64,000 nt of DNA from HGM05190 sp964394205. GTDB taxonomy: Bacteria > Bacteroidota > Bacteroidia > Bacteroidales > Muribaculaceae. Position numbers and translations under genes: made by a program. The stretch spans positions 9,764 to 73,763 of the forward strand of contig CAYMVS010000002.1 of NCBI GenBank assembly GCA_964394205.1, written 5' to 3'. Shown here piece after piece: positions 8,091 to 17,296 of the stretch. How positions within the stretch are numbered: the stretch's first letter is position 1; each line of letters begins with the position of its first letter. The notes under the pieces were generated by a model. The model had not been told where the DNA came from. It was given only the letters and a program-made list of their open reading frames with translations, and made no database searches.

Positions 8091-10499
8091 TCAAAAGTCG
8101 ATTGACAGCCTGACGTTGAGCTGACGGCGGGTCAGATAGTTGGGGACGGCATACTGGATGTCGTTGACATCGGTCACCCAATAATAGCTCGACACATTGG
8201 AAATATCGAGCAGATTAAAGCAGTCAAGCCCCAACCAGACGCTCTTTATATGCCTCAACAAGCCCGAGCGGGTGTGCCCCTCCTCAGGTGGCGACACAAG
8301 GGCGTAAGAGAGCCCGACGTCGACGCGTTTGTAGGGGGGTGTCCGGAAATATCCTTTGTCGCGGCTCGACCGCGGGGCGGTCACCGGGAGGCCGTCGGAG
8401 AAGATGCCGCGCAAATTGAATTTCAGCTTGGGCCATTTCGGGAAAAAGTCGGTGAAATAGATTGCAAAGCTGTAACGCTGGTCGCCGGGACGCGGCACCT
8501 TGACGCCGTTGAGAGTCTCGCGGGTCTTCATGAGCGACAATGAAATCCAACTGTCCGAGCCGGGCACAAACTGGCCGAAGAGTTTGAAATCGACACCCAT
8601 TGCCATGCCGTCGGTCTCGTTTTTGCCTGAGTAGACCAGTTTAAGATTGTCTATCTCGTAGGGTATGATGTTACCGAGCGCTTTGTAGTAAGCCTCGGCC
8701 GAAAATTTAAACGGTCGGTTCAGAGCCCTGAATGTGTAGTCGGCACCGGCTATCACCTGAAACGAGCGCTGAGACTTAATGTCGCGGTTGAGAAGGATGT
8801 TGGTATTGCCGTCGGCATCGGTGACCGGTAACCGGTACTCTTTATAAAACGGAGACTGATAGTAAAGACCGGTTGCAAATCGATAGGCCCACCGTGAGTA
8901 TTTTTCGGGCACGAAACCGACGTTGACCCTCGGCGAGACAAGCCACTCTTTATTGAAACTCCAGTAGCTCGCCCTGATGCCGGCGTTAAGCGATAGATAG
9001 CCCGCCGCGGTGTTGAGCTTGTAGGTATCCATCGCAAAGATCGACAGGCGCGACGACGAGACATCGTTGTGGGAGCTGAGATTATAGATCACCTTGACCA
9101 GATTGGGGTCATGAGGCAAAGAGTAACCGGCCGAGTCGCGGCGTTCCCACTCGCGGGTGCGGTCGAGAATCTTCTCGTGAGACATTGACAGGCCGTATGA
9201 CAGGTTGTGGTTGGAAATACCGGTGTTGCCGCGTAGCGAGAGCTGCATCACAGAGGCTTTCAGACGGTTGCGGGCATGCTCCTGATAACGGCCCACGCCG
9301 AGCTCACCTCCCACCTCGCCGGTACCGGCCTGGTCGAGCCAATACTCGCCCGAGATGTCGTAGGCCACGAGCTCATTTGTCAGGTAGCCCGAGGCAAGTA
9401 GTGTGAAATTGGTTGATTTTGAGCGTAAATACTGCAAGGAGAGTGCGCCAAAGTAGGTTTCAAACTTGTCCTTCTCGTGGCCGTCAAAATAGACCTTAAA
9501 CTGCTTGGCATCGGTCGATGTGCCAAAATTGGTCGTGCGATCCTGTGGGGTGAAACGATAGTTATTGATGGAGATGTTGCCAAGAAATGAGACTCTGAAT
9601 TTTGACGAGGGAGTGAGCGTCAGGTTTGTCTGATAGTCAAAATAGTTAGGGTCATACTCACCGCGAGTCTCCATAGAGCTCAGCAGTGAGGAGTTACGCT
9701 TGTACCTGAGGCCATGCAACTGGCTGAAACGTCGCGACGACTGGCCCAGCGACAGGCTCCCACCCATGAGCGACCCCGAGACAGAGCCTTCAAACGCTTC
9801 TGGCTGACGGTATGTGATGTCAAGCACGCTCGACATGCGGTCGCCATACTCGGCGGGGAAGCCTCCGGTTGAAAATGCGATAGAGCCGACAAGGTCGGGG
9901 TTGATGATCGACAACCCCTCCTGCTGACCCGAAGAAATCAACTGGGGCCTGTAGACCTCCACGCCATTGATATAGACACTGTTCTCGTCAAACGACCCGC
10001 CTCTGACCGAGTACTGGCTCGACATCTCGTTTGATGAGTTGACCCCGGCCATGGTCGTGATGACGCTCTCGACACTGCCGCCGCTCACGTCGGGACTGCG
10101 ACGTATCTGGTCGATGGATATCTTACCCATCGTGGTCACATCTTTCTTATACTCGGTAATCTCAATTTCAGTCAGCTCCTTGGTTGCCTCCTCAAGCTTG
10201 ACATTCAAGGTCACGTCACCCTTGGGGTCGAGCAACATGCGCTTGACCTCACGGTAGCCAATACATGAGAAATAGACATTTACAGTGTCGGCAGCGGCGG
10301 CCGTCAGATTGTAAGACCCGTCAAGGCCTGTGACAGTGCCTATTGCCGTCCCTCCGATACGCACCGTTGCAAATTCAACCGGTTTGTTCTGGCTGTCGGT
10401 GACGACACCATGTATCTTGACCCGCTCGACAGCGGCAAAGGCGACTATCGGGAGGAGTATCAGGATTAATATCAGTATGATTTTGACATTTTTCATCAT
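8091..10499 (-). CDS. TonB-dependent receptor with carboxypeptidase-like N-terminal domain
   Basis: Outer-membrane active-transport receptor of 802 aa. It has a signal peptide (about 1-22), then a carboxypeptidase-D regulatory-like Ig domain (about 28-115: VKIHGVVTDSQNKPVEFATV). The plug domain follows (about 125-230; VRGGSFDENSVYINGVEVY and the GGFPAEYGDR turn), then a ~570-residue barrel ending in the C-terminal Phe signature VRLSIDF. No SusD-like partner or glycan-degrading enzymes are adjacent, so it is not an obvious polysaccharide-utilization locus; the substrate is unknown. It is divergent from the HAD gene. Its own promoter is weak by eye (only an AT-rich TTTTTTG stretch). Confidence 0.93.
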   Translation of the reverse strand: MMKNVKIILILILILLPIVAFAAVERVKIHGVVTDSQNKPVEFATVRIGGTAIGTVTGLDGSYNLTAAAADTVNVYFSCIGYREVKRMLLDPKGDVTLNVKLEEATKELTEIEITEYKKDVTTMGKISIDQIRRSPDVSGGSVESVITTMAGVNSSNEMSSQYSVRGGSFDENSVYINGVEVYRPQLISSGQQEGLSIINPDLVGSIAFSTGGFPAEYGDRMSSVLDITYRQPEAFEGSVSGSLMGGSLSLGQSSRRFSQLHGLRYKRNSSLLSSMETRGEYDPNYFDYQTNLTLTPSSKFRVSFLGNISINNYRFTPQDRTTNFGTSTDAKQFKVYFDGHEKDKFETYFGALSLQYLRSKSTNFTLLASGYLTNELVAYDISGEYWLDQAGTGEVGGELGVGRYQEHARNRLKASVMQLSLRGNTGISNHNLSYGLSMSHEKILDRTREWERRDSAGYSLPHDPNLVKVIYNLSSHNDVSSSRLSIFAMDTYKLNTAAGYLSLNAGIRASYWSFNKEWLVSPRVNVGFVPEKYSRWAYRFATGLYYQSPFYKEYRLPVTDADGNTNILLNRDIKSQRSFQVIAGADYTFRALNRPFKFSAEAYYKALGNIIPYEIDNLKLVYSGKNETDGMAMGVDFKLFGQFVPGSDSWISLSLMKTRETLNGVKVPRPGDQRYSFAIYFTDFFPKWPKLKFNLRGIFSDGLPVTAPRSSRDKGYFRTPPYKRVDVGLSYALVSPPEEGHTRSGLLRHIKSVWLGLDCFNLLDISNVSSYYWVTDVNDIQYAVPNYLTRRQLNVRLSIDF

Positions 10500-10550
10500 T
10501 TACAATAACGTAATCTTAGGCAAAAAATTGCATCTTTAGGGAATATCATC

Positions 10551-10558
10551 TACTTTTG
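10551..10558 (+). promoter_or_regulatory. Promoter -7 box very close to the start codon of the first HAD gene
   Basis: TACTTTTG ends 9 nt before the ATG at 10568, predicting a 5' leader of only a few nucleotides. Confidence 0.6.
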
Positions 10559-10567
10559 CATCTGTAT

Positions 10568-11137
10568 ATGAGCTCAGTTAAACTAATTATATGTGACTTT
10601 GACGGCACCCTGGTCGACACCTTCGAGTCAAACTTTCTCGGCTATGAGGCGGCCTTTGAGAGCCTTGGGATGTCGCTGTCGCGCGACGTTTACCGCCGCT
10701 GTTTCGGGATGCGGTTTGACCGCTTCATGGACACTCTCGACATCACCGACGGGCAGCTGCATCAAGAGATACGCGACCGTAAGACATCTTTCTATCCCCG
10801 TTTTTTTGACAAGCTCAGGGTCAACCGGCCACTCTTAAATTTTGTCAAGTCGTTTCATCAAGGGGGTGGAAAGACGGCGATTGCCTCGACAGCCCGGGTG
10901 GAAAATCTCATGAACGCCCTGCGCCACATCGATGCCGTGGGCATCTTTGACCTCATTTTGGCCGGCGAGCAGGTGAAGCACGGCAAGCCACATCCCGAAA
11001 TCTATCTGAAAGTGCTTGAGCAAATGGGTGTTACCCCCAACGAGGCTCTTGTTTTTGAAGACAGCCCGGTCGGCATACAGGCCGCCGAGGCTGCCGGCAT
11101 AAACTATATCACTGTCAATCAAGCGTTTTTCAAATGA
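10568..11137 (+). CDS. HAD-superfamily phosphatase (phosphoglycolate phosphatase/beta-PGM-like)
   Basis: Cytoplasmic HAD hydrolase of 189 aa. Motif I is CDFDGTLVDT, with the two catalytic aspartates near the N-terminus. Motif II is IAST, the motif III lysine lies in VKHGKPHPEIY, and motif IV is FEDSPVG. The Cap-1 helical insertion lies between motifs I and II, as in phosphoglycolate phosphatase and beta-phosphoglucomutase. The ATG at 10568 is chosen over an in-frame TTG at 10556 because the -7 box overlaps the TTG. The stop overlaps the next HAD gene (ATGA), so the two are translationally coupled. The substrate is not deducible; proximity to gmd/fcl suggests a sugar phosphate (inference). Confidence 0.9.
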   Translation: MSSVKLIICDFDGTLVDTFESNFLGYEAAFESLGMSLSRDVYRRCFGMRFDRFMDTLDITDGQLHQEIRDRKTSFYPRFFDKLRVNRPLLNFVKSFHQGGGKTAIASTARVENLMNALRHIDAVGIFDLILAGEQVKHGKPHPEIYLKVLEQMGVTPNEALVFEDSPVGIQAAEAAGINYITVNQAFFK

Positions 11138-11799
11138 CTGTTGTTTTTGATCTCGATGACACCCTCTTTGACGAGATAGACTATCTTCTGTCGGCCTACT
11201 GGGAAATAGCACGGCTTTTGGAAGAGCGCGGAACCATGAGCCGCCGGCAGGCGTTCTCCATACTCGAGTCAAACCGAGGCCGCGATGCCTTTGACCGGCT
11301 GCTTGACTCCGAGGGGGAAAACGTGACGATGACTGTCGCTGAGATGGTCGACATATATCGCACCCACACACCCCGTCTGACCCTCCCGGCCGAGGTTGAA
11401 TCAACCCTCAACTCTCTAAAAGCCAACCCTAAAGTAGACCGGATGGCAGTCATGACCGACGGTCGCGTCAACACCCAGACGGCCAAATTCAACGCCCTGG
11501 GGCTCGACAAGTGGATTGACCCATCCCTGTTGGTTATAAGCGAGGCCGCCGGGGGCGACAAACTCTCGGGACTCCCCCACGCCGTGATTGAGAGGTTGAC
11601 ATCGGCCTCACCCGATAATATAATGTATATAGGCGACAACGTCGCCAAAGACTTTATCGAGGCAAACCGCCGGGGTTGGATCACGGTTATGGTGCCACCG
11701 GGCCCCGATGCCATTCACCACGCAACAAGAATTCTTGACAAGAGCTATCGGCCACAAGTAACTCTGTCTAAGTTTGCCGACATATTAGAAATTTTGTAA
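11134..11799 (+). CDS. HAD-superfamily hydrolase
   Basis: Second HAD phosphatase (221 aa) in tandem with the previous gene, overlapping it by 4 nt. Motif I is FDLDDTLFDE, motif II is MTDGR, and motif IV is YIGDNVAKDF. The cap region is longer and different from the first HAD, so they are not recent duplicates. Proteins of this type occur in nucleotide-sugar and surface-polysaccharide loci. Here gmd follows after 26 nt, with its own -7 box overlapping the stop codon of this gene. The substrate is unknown. Confidence 0.88.
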   Translation: MTVVFDLDDTLFDEIDYLLSAYWEIARLLEERGTMSRRQAFSILESNRGRDAFDRLLDSEGENVTMTVAEMVDIYRTHTPRLTLPAEVESTLNSLKANPKVDRMAVMTDGRVNTQTAKFNALGLDKWIDPSLLVISEAAGGDKLSGLPHAVIERLTSASPDNIMYIGDNVAKDFIEANRRGWITVMVPPGPDAIHHATRILDKSYRPQVTLSKFADILEIL

Positions 11800-11804
11800 T
11801 TTTG
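11797..11804 (+). promoter_or_regulatory. Internal promoter -7 box for gmd-fcl
   Basis: TAATTTTG begins at the TAA stop codon of the upstream HAD gene and lies 21 nt before the gmd ATG. gmd-fcl could therefore be transcribed apart from the HAD pair. Confidence 0.5.
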
Positions 11805-11825
11805 CCGATGCCAAAATAAAATCAG

Positions 11826-12905
11826 ATGAATAAAGAAAACAAAACCAACATAGCCTTAATCACAGGTATCACTGGCCAGGACGGCTCTTATCTTGCCGAG
11901 TTTTTGCTTGAAAAGGGGTATGAGGTGCACGGCATCATACGCCGCAGCTCGTCGTTCAACACCGGACGCATCGAGCATCTGTATCTCGACGAGTGGGTTC
12001 GCGACATGCATCGCGAGCGGCTGCTCCACCTCCACTATGGCGACATGACCGACTCGTCGTCGCTCATAAGAATAATCCAGGAGGTTCAGCCCACCGAGAT
12101 ATACAATCTTGCGGCACAGAGCCATGTGAAGGTATCGTTTGACGTGCCCGAATACACGGCCGATACCGATGCCGACGGGACGTTGCGCCTGCTCGAGGCT
12201 GTCCGCATCCTGCATCGCGAGAAACTCACCAAAATCTATCAGGCAAGCACATCGGAGCTGTTTGGCAAAGTACAGGAGGTGCCTCAACGCGAGACGACAC
12301 CATTCTACCCGCGCAGTCCATACGCCGTGGCCAAGCTCTACGGTTTCTGGATTACCAAAAACTATCGCGAGAGCTATGGCATGTTTGCAGTCAACGGCAT
12401 CCTTTTCAACCATGAGAGCGAGCGCCGAGGAGAAAATTTCGTGACACGCAAAATCACCCTTGCCGCCGCCAGGATAGCCTCGGGCCGTCAGGACCGTCTT
12501 TACCTGGGCAACCTGAACGCACGCCGCGACTGGGGTTATGCTCCCGACTATGTTGAGTGCATGTGGCTCATAATGCAACAGGAAGAGCCCGACGACTACG
12601 TGATTGCCACCGGCGAGTATCACACCGTTCGCGAGTTTACCACCCTTGCGTTCTCTCGCGCCGGCATCACCCTCAAGTGGGAGGGCGAGGGTATTGGAGA
12701 GCGCGGCATCGACGCCGCCACCGGCAAAGTGTTGGTCGAGGTTGACCCGCGCTTTTTCCGCCCGGCCGAGGTCGAGCAACTGCTTGGCGACCCCTCAAAG
12801 GCACGCGAGCGCCTGGGTTGGAATCCCCGTAAGACCTCATTCACCGACCTTGTCAACCGCATGGTCGACAGCGATCTCAAACTCGTCAGGGAGGGCAAGA
12901 TATGA
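11826..12905 (+). CDS. gmd: GDP-mannose 4,6-dehydratase
   Basis: Converts GDP-D-mannose to GDP-4-keto-6-deoxy-D-mannose, the first step to GDP-L-fucose. The 359-aa extended short-chain dehydrogenase has the NADP-binding loop GITGQDGSY (about 15-23). The catalytic STSELFG segment and the SPYAVAKLY Tyr/Lys pair are present. The substrate-binding FNHESERRGENF and the arginine-rich NLNARRDWGYAPDY also match. It overlaps fcl by 4 nt (ATGA). In Bacteroides the GDP-fucose product feeds fucosylation of surface glycoproteins and capsule; the glycosyltransferase at 44.5 kb is not linked to it by position. Confidence 0.97.
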   Translation: MNKENKTNIALITGITGQDGSYLAEFLLEKGYEVHGIIRRSSSFNTGRIEHLYLDEWVRDMHRERLLHLHYGDMTDSSSLIRIIQEVQPTEIYNLAAQSHVKVSFDVPEYTADTDADGTLRLLEAVRILHREKLTKIYQASTSELFGKVQEVPQRETTPFYPRSPYAVAKLYGFWITKNYRESYGMFAVNGILFNHESERRGENFVTRKITLAAARIASGRQDRLYLGNLNARRDWGYAPDYVECMWLIMQQEEPDDYVIATGEYHTVREFTTLAFSRAGITLKWEGEGIGERGIDAATGKVLVEVDPRFFRPAEVEQLLGDPSKARERLGWNPRKTSFTDLVNRMVDSDLKLVREGKI

Positions 12906-13975
12906 TAGACAAAAATGCAAAAATATATGTGGCCGGCCATCGCGGCCTTGTCGGCTCGGCAATCTATGAGAATCTGCGTCGTCGCGGCTACACCAACCTT
13001 GTCGGACGCACCCACGCCGAGCTCGACCTGCTCGACGCAGCGGCGGTGAAAGAGTTCTTCGACCGGGAAAAACCCGAGTATGTCATCCTCGCCGCCGCCC
13101 ATGTTGGCGGTATTATGGCAAACAGTCTTTACCGCGCCGATTTCATCTATCAGAATCTTCAGATACAGCAAAATGTGATTGGTGAAAGCTTCAGGCACGG
13201 CGTGAAGAAGCTTCTGTTTTTAGGAAGCACCTGCATCTATCCCCGCGAGGCACCCCAACCCATCCCCGAGAGCGCTTTGCTGACATCTCCGCTTGAATAC
13301 ACCAACGAGCCCTACGCTATCGCCAAGATTGCCGGATTGAAAATGTGTGAGAGCTTCAACCTGCAGTATGGCACCGACTATATCGCCGTGATGCCCACAA
13401 ATCTCTATGGGCCGCGCGACAATTTCCATCTTGAAAACTCTCACGTGTTGCCGGCCATGATACGCAAACTGCATCTGGCCAAAGCCCTCTATGAAAACGA
13501 CTTTGAGACCGTCAGGACCGACCTCGACAAGCGACCCGTTGCAGGGGTTGACGGCAAAGCGTCATGGGAGGAAATTGTGGCCACGCTCAACGGTTTCGGA
13601 ATCTTTGCCGACCATCTCGAGCTTTGGGGGTCGGGCAAACCGTTGCGCGAGTTTCTTTGGAGCGAGGATATGGCCGATGCATCGGTTCATATTCTTGAAA
13701 ACGTGTCGTTTGACGACCTGCGCGGCTCGTCGCCCGAGGTGCGCAACTGTCATGTGAACATCGGCACAGGCATGGAGCTGACCATTGGTGAGCTCGCCTC
13801 AAAAATCAAAGAGACCATCGGCTATCAGGGCGATCTGGTTTGGGACAGCACAAAGCCCGACGGCACTATGCGCAAACTCTGTGACGTCTCCAAGCTGCAC
13901 AGCCTGGGATGGCATCACAAAGTCGATATCGACGAGGGTATTCAGCGGCTTTACGACTGGTACCTAAATAATTAA
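12902..13975 (+). CDS. fcl: GDP-L-fucose synthase (epimerase/reductase)
   Basis: Converts the Gmd product to GDP-L-fucose by 3,5-epimerisation and NADPH reduction. The 357-aa SDR protein has the nucleotide-binding loop GHRGLVGSAI near the N-terminus. The family signature GSTCIYPREAPQPIPE and the catalytic EPYAIAKIAG (Tyr-x3-Lys) are present. NLYGPRDNFHLENSHVLPA and the C-terminal WDSTKPDGTMRKLCDVSK are also typical. A ~40-residue insert at about 195-235 (LYENDFETVRTDLDKRP) is common in Bacteroidota forms. It is the last gene of the run and is followed by a strong terminator. Confidence 0.97.
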   Translation: MIDKNAKIYVAGHRGLVGSAIYENLRRRGYTNLVGRTHAELDLLDAAAVKEFFDREKPEYVILAAAHVGGIMANSLYRADFIYQNLQIQQNVIGESFRHGVKKLLFLGSTCIYPREAPQPIPESALLTSPLEYTNEPYAIAKIAGLKMCESFNLQYGTDYIAVMPTNLYGPRDNFHLENSHVLPAMIRKLHLAKALYENDFETVRTDLDKRPVAGVDGKASWEEIVATLNGFGIFADHLELWGSGKPLREFLWSEDMADASVHILENVSFDDLRGSSPEVRNCHVNIGTGMELTIGELASKIKETIGYQGDLVWDSTKPDGTMRKLCDVSKLHSLGWHHKVDIDEGIQRLYDWYLNN

Positions 13976-14019
13976 AAATTGTCCTCCAATAGTTTATGCA
14001 ACCGTTGGAGGACAATTTT
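13975..14019. terminator. Bidirectional intrinsic terminator between fcl and the HdeD-like gene
   Basis: Perfect 15-bp stem (13975-13989 with 14005-14019), A/T-rich at the base and GC-rich at the top, between convergent genes. Confidence 0.88.
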
Positions 14020-14052
14020 ATTTGGGATCAAATCCCGGTTTATCTTTAATCT

Positions 14053-14604
14053 TTACTTGCTGCTGGGACGGAGGTCGTAAGAAATCATCGCGATGCTAAA
14101 GCCCCAGTAGATAAAGGCGATTGAGGTCAGGAAGCTAACCATCCACATGTTTTGAACCCAACCGGCCTCAAGGAAGAAGAATCCGATTACAAGCATTAAA
14201 ATGCCGTTTATCAGGTTGAGCCACCAGTAGCGGCGCTTACGCTCGGCAAACGAGTTCATCACGGCGCTCAAGCCCCAGTAAAGGAAAACAAATGAAATGA
14301 AGTAGGGGAAGACAGCCTCGCTGAGCACCACACTGCGAACCAGCATAAAGCCGATAAAGATGTCGATGACACCACCGGCGAGCCACCAGCCCCAGCCTTT
14401 ACCGTGGTCAGGGCCTGAAGCCACACAAAGCTGAACAATGCCGACGGCTACCATCATCCAACCAAAAATCTGTGACGACACTGCATAACCTATCTCGGGC
14501 CAGAACCAATAGGCAAAACCACACAGTACCATTAAAATGCCGGCCAAAAGCACAACCCACCAGGCACGTGACTGACCGATAAATCTACCATTTAATGCTT
14601 TCAT
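14053..14604 (-). CDS. HdeD-like (DUF308) membrane protein
   Basis: Six-helix inner-membrane protein of 183 aa made of paired hydrophobic hairpins (WWVVLLAGILMVLCGFAYWF; GWWLAGGVIDIFIGFMLV; LINGILMLVIGFFFLEAGW). This is the DUF308/HdeD pattern. HdeD has been linked to acid resistance in E. coli; in Bacteroidales the role is unproven. It is monocistronic, convergent with fcl and divergent from mutS2. Only a weak -7-like TAACATTG is visible upstream. Confidence 0.85.
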   Translation of the reverse strand: MKALNGRFIGQSRAWWVVLLAGILMVLCGFAYWFWPEIGYAVSSQIFGWMMVAVGIVQLCVASGPDHGKGWGWWLAGGVIDIFIGFMLVRSVVLSEAVFPYFISFVFLYWGLSAVMNSFAERKRRYWWLNLINGILMLVIGFFFLEAGWVQNMWMVSFLTSIAFIYWGFSIAMISYDLRPSSK

Positions 14605-14692
14605 AATCTTTTCTATTTATTTTGTTAAACTTTTTCAATGTTATTTTAACTTTATAACAACGCCGGTCAATTTCTGTTCAAGGAAAATTAAC

Positions 14693-14700
14693 TAATTTTG
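14693..14700 (+). promoter_or_regulatory. mutS2 promoter -7 box 4 nt before the ATG
   Basis: TAATTTTG is followed by CACT and then the ATG at 14705. With initiation a few nt after the box, the mRNA would begin at or within 1-2 nt of the start codon. Confidence 0.65.
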
Positions 14701-14704
14701 CACT

Positions 14705-17164
14705 ATGATTTATCCTGAACGTATTGAAGAGAAAATCGGGTTTAAAGCTGTTCGTGAGGCCGTCAAAGGATTGTGCATCTCGACGCTTGGCTCTGATATG
14801 GTCGATTTGATGACCTTTGCCACCGATTTCAACCTTGTGCAGTCACTGCTGAGCGGGGTCGACGAGATGAAAGCAATCATGTCGACCGACGACACCATTC
14901 CCCTGGAGCAATTGCATGATGCCACCGGGCTGCTCAGGTCAATCCTCCCACCCGAGACCTTTCTCCCACCCCGCGACATCATCATGGTCAGGTCGATGAT
15001 CGCGGTGATAACCGAGGTGACCAAATTTTTTGAACGATATCGCCATGAGGGTGACGAGGGAGCGATGACAACCCCTTACCCCACCCTCGACCGCGAGGCA
15101 AGGCTCATGACACTGCCGGGGGCTCTGCTGACGGCCATCGACCGCGTGGTCGACAAATATGGCAATGTGAAAGACAACGCCTCGCCCGAGTTGGCCGACA
15201 TCCGCTCTTCCTTGCGCTCGACAACGGCGGCTGTAAACAGCATCATGCGACGGGTCATTGCCCGAGCCGTGGCCGACGGGTTGATCGAACATGACACGAC
15301 ACCCTCGGTGCGCGACGGTCGCCTCGTGCTCCCGGTCGCCCCCATGAACAAGCGGCGGGTCAACGGTATCGTCCACGACGAGAGCGCCTCGGGAAAAACC
15401 GTTTTTATAGAGCCGGCCGAGCTCGTCGAGACCAACAACCGCATCCGCGAGCTTGAGATGGAGGAACGGCGCGAGATCGCGCGCATCATGGTCTCATTGG
15501 CCAGAGATATACGCCCCCACATCCCGGCGTTGCTTGACAGCGCCACTGTTTTAGGCAACCTTGACTTCATCCGCGCCAAGGCTCTATATGCCATCGAGAC
15601 CGGCGGGAACAAACCGACAGTTGACAACACTCCCGACCTGGAGTGGTATCACGCCTGTCACCCGGTCTTGAAACTGACTCTCGAGCGCCAAGGCAAACAG
15701 ATCGTGCCTCTCGACATACGCCTCACCGCCACCGACCGCATCCTGATTATCTCGGGCCCCAATGCCGGCGGCAAGTCGGTGTGTCTCAAGACGGTAGGGA
15801 CACTTCAATACATGATGCAGTGTGGCATGCTGCCACCGGTCTACGAGAACTCCCGCTTTGGCATCTTTGAAGATATTCTTGTCGACATTGGCGACGACCA
15901 GTCGATTGAAGATGACCTGAGCACCTACAGCTCCCATCTGAGAAACATGAAAGAGTTTCTGCGTCGGGGCAGGTCGACCTCGTTGATGCTCATCGACGAG
16001 TTTGGAGGGGGCACCGAGCCACAGATTGGCGGCGCGATAGCCCAGGCGATTCTCAAGCAGTTCAACGACCTTAAGCTTTGGGGAGTTATAACCACCCACT
16101 ACCGCAACCTCATCCACCTTGCCGAGGAAACACCGGGACTGATCAACGGCTCGATGCTTTATGACCGTCACCTGATGCAGCCCATCTTCAAGCTCTCCAT
16201 CGGCAACCCCGGCAGCTCGTTTGCCATCGAGATAGCCCGCAAGATAGGTCTGCCCGAGTCAATCATCGACGATGCCTCGGCCATTGTTGGCAGCGACTAC
16301 ATCAATCTCGACAAATATCTTCTTGACATAGCCCGCGACAAGCGCTATTGGGAAAACAAACGCTCCTCCATACGCCTGAAAGAGAAGAAACTCGACTCGA
16401 TTGTAGAGCGTTATGAAACCGAGGCCGACACCCTGCGGCTGAAACGTCGCGAGATACTCGACGAGGCGCGTCGCCAGGCCGACGACATCATCAAGGCCGG
16501 CAACGCCTCGATTGAGCGCACCATCCACGACATCAGGCGCGCCCAGGCCGACAAGGAAAAGACTCTCGAGGCCCGCCGCCGCCTCAAGGAGGAGCGCGAA
16601 AAGCTCGCCTCGGGCGACAGCACCGGGTCTCACCCTCTGCTTGAACGCGCCCCCAAGAGCAAAAAGAGAAAAACGGCCCCCCAGGTAAAGACAAAGAGCA
16701 CACCCATCACCCCCGGGCTTCACGTGCGTCTCGACGGCGCCGGCACTGTCGGGACCGTTGTCGAGGTGAGCGGCAACAAGGCGGTTGTCAACTTTGGCAT
16801 GCTCAAAACGACCGTCGACACCTCCCGCCTAACCCCCACCATAGCCAAACCGTCGACCACCGGCGGCAAATCATCCTTTGTCAGCGCGGCCACAACCGAG
16901 GCTATGCGCAACCGTCAGCTTAACTTCAAGCAGGAAATCGACGTGCGTGGCATGAGGGTCGACGAGGCCATTCAGGCCATAACATATTTTATTGACGATG
17001 CCCTGCAGTTTGAAGTGCAGCGTGTACGCATCCTTCACGGCACCGGCACCGGCGCCCTGCGTCAGAGCATACGCCAGTATCTGTCGACGGTGCATGGGGT
17101 CAGCAGCTGCCACGACGAGGATGTGAGGCTCGGTGGAGCGGGAATAACGGTTGTAAACCTTTAA
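14705..17164 (+). CDS. mutS2: MutS2 family ATPase/Smr endonuclease
   Basis: Protein of 819 aa. It lacks the mismatch-recognition domain I of MutS; it has the core/clamp helices (about 1-330) and an ABC-type ATPase with Walker A GPNAGGKS (351-358). Walker B is LMLIDEFGGGTEP, and a long charged coiled coil spans about 520-650. The C-terminal Smr nuclease domain (about 737-819) has DVRGMRVDEA and HGTGTGALR. MutS2 acts on recombination intermediates or stalled/collided ribosomes in other bacteria; which role applies here is unknown. It is monocistronic. Start at 14705 is fixed by the promoter box immediately upstream. Confidence 0.96.
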   Translation: MIYPERIEEKIGFKAVREAVKGLCISTLGSDMVDLMTFATDFNLVQSLLSGVDEMKAIMSTDDTIPLEQLHDATGLLRSILPPETFLPPRDIIMVRSMIAVITEVTKFFERYRHEGDEGAMTTPYPTLDREARLMTLPGALLTAIDRVVDKYGNVKDNASPELADIRSSLRSTTAAVNSIMRRVIARAVADGLIEHDTTPSVRDGRLVLPVAPMNKRRVNGIVHDESASGKTVFIEPAELVETNNRIRELEMEERREIARIMVSLARDIRPHIPALLDSATVLGNLDFIRAKALYAIETGGNKPTVDNTPDLEWYHACHPVLKLTLERQGKQIVPLDIRLTATDRILIISGPNAGGKSVCLKTVGTLQYMMQCGMLPPVYENSRFGIFEDILVDIGDDQSIEDDLSTYSSHLRNMKEFLRRGRSTSLMLIDEFGGGTEPQIGGAIAQAILKQFNDLKLWGVITTHYRNLIHLAEETPGLINGSMLYDRHLMQPIFKLSIGNPGSSFAIEIARKIGLPESIIDDASAIVGSDYINLDKYLLDIARDKRYWENKRSSIRLKEKKLDSIVERYETEADTLRLKRREILDEARRQADDIIKAGNASIERTIHDIRRAQADKEKTLEARRRLKEEREKLASGDSTGSHPLLERAPKSKKRKTAPQVKTKSTPITPGLHVRLDGAGTVGTVVEVSGNKAVVNFGMLKTTVDTSRLTPTIAKPSTTGGKSSFVSAATTEAMRNRQLNFKQEIDVRGMRVDEAIQAITYFIDDALQFEVQRVRILHGTGTGALRQSIRQYLSTVHGVSSCHDEDVRLGGAGITVVNL

Positions 17165-17201
17165 ATTATGTTAAATTTTACACTCATTAAATATTAGGTT
17201 G

Positions 17202-17222
17202 TATATTTGTGTTACAAAACAT
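17202..17222 (+). promoter_or_regulatory. Crp/Fnr gene promoter: -7 box followed by a palindromic operator candidate
   Basis: TATATTTG (17202-17209) matches TAnnTTTG. It is followed directly by the dyad TGTTACAAAACA (17210-17221), which would cover the transcription start. The 14-mer 17209-17222 is the exact reverse complement of 62868-62881 in the rnz/EF-G2 intergenic region. Operator function is inference. Confidence 0.55.
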
Positions 17223-17296
17223 CTTTTACTGACATTTTGTTTGCCAAAAAATAATAGAATCACAACTTGCCGCCACAGGCACCCCAACATAAACTT

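Noticed and set aside
11856..12779. Open frame of 307 codons on the minus strand
   Set aside because: Antisense to gmd and without known motifs.
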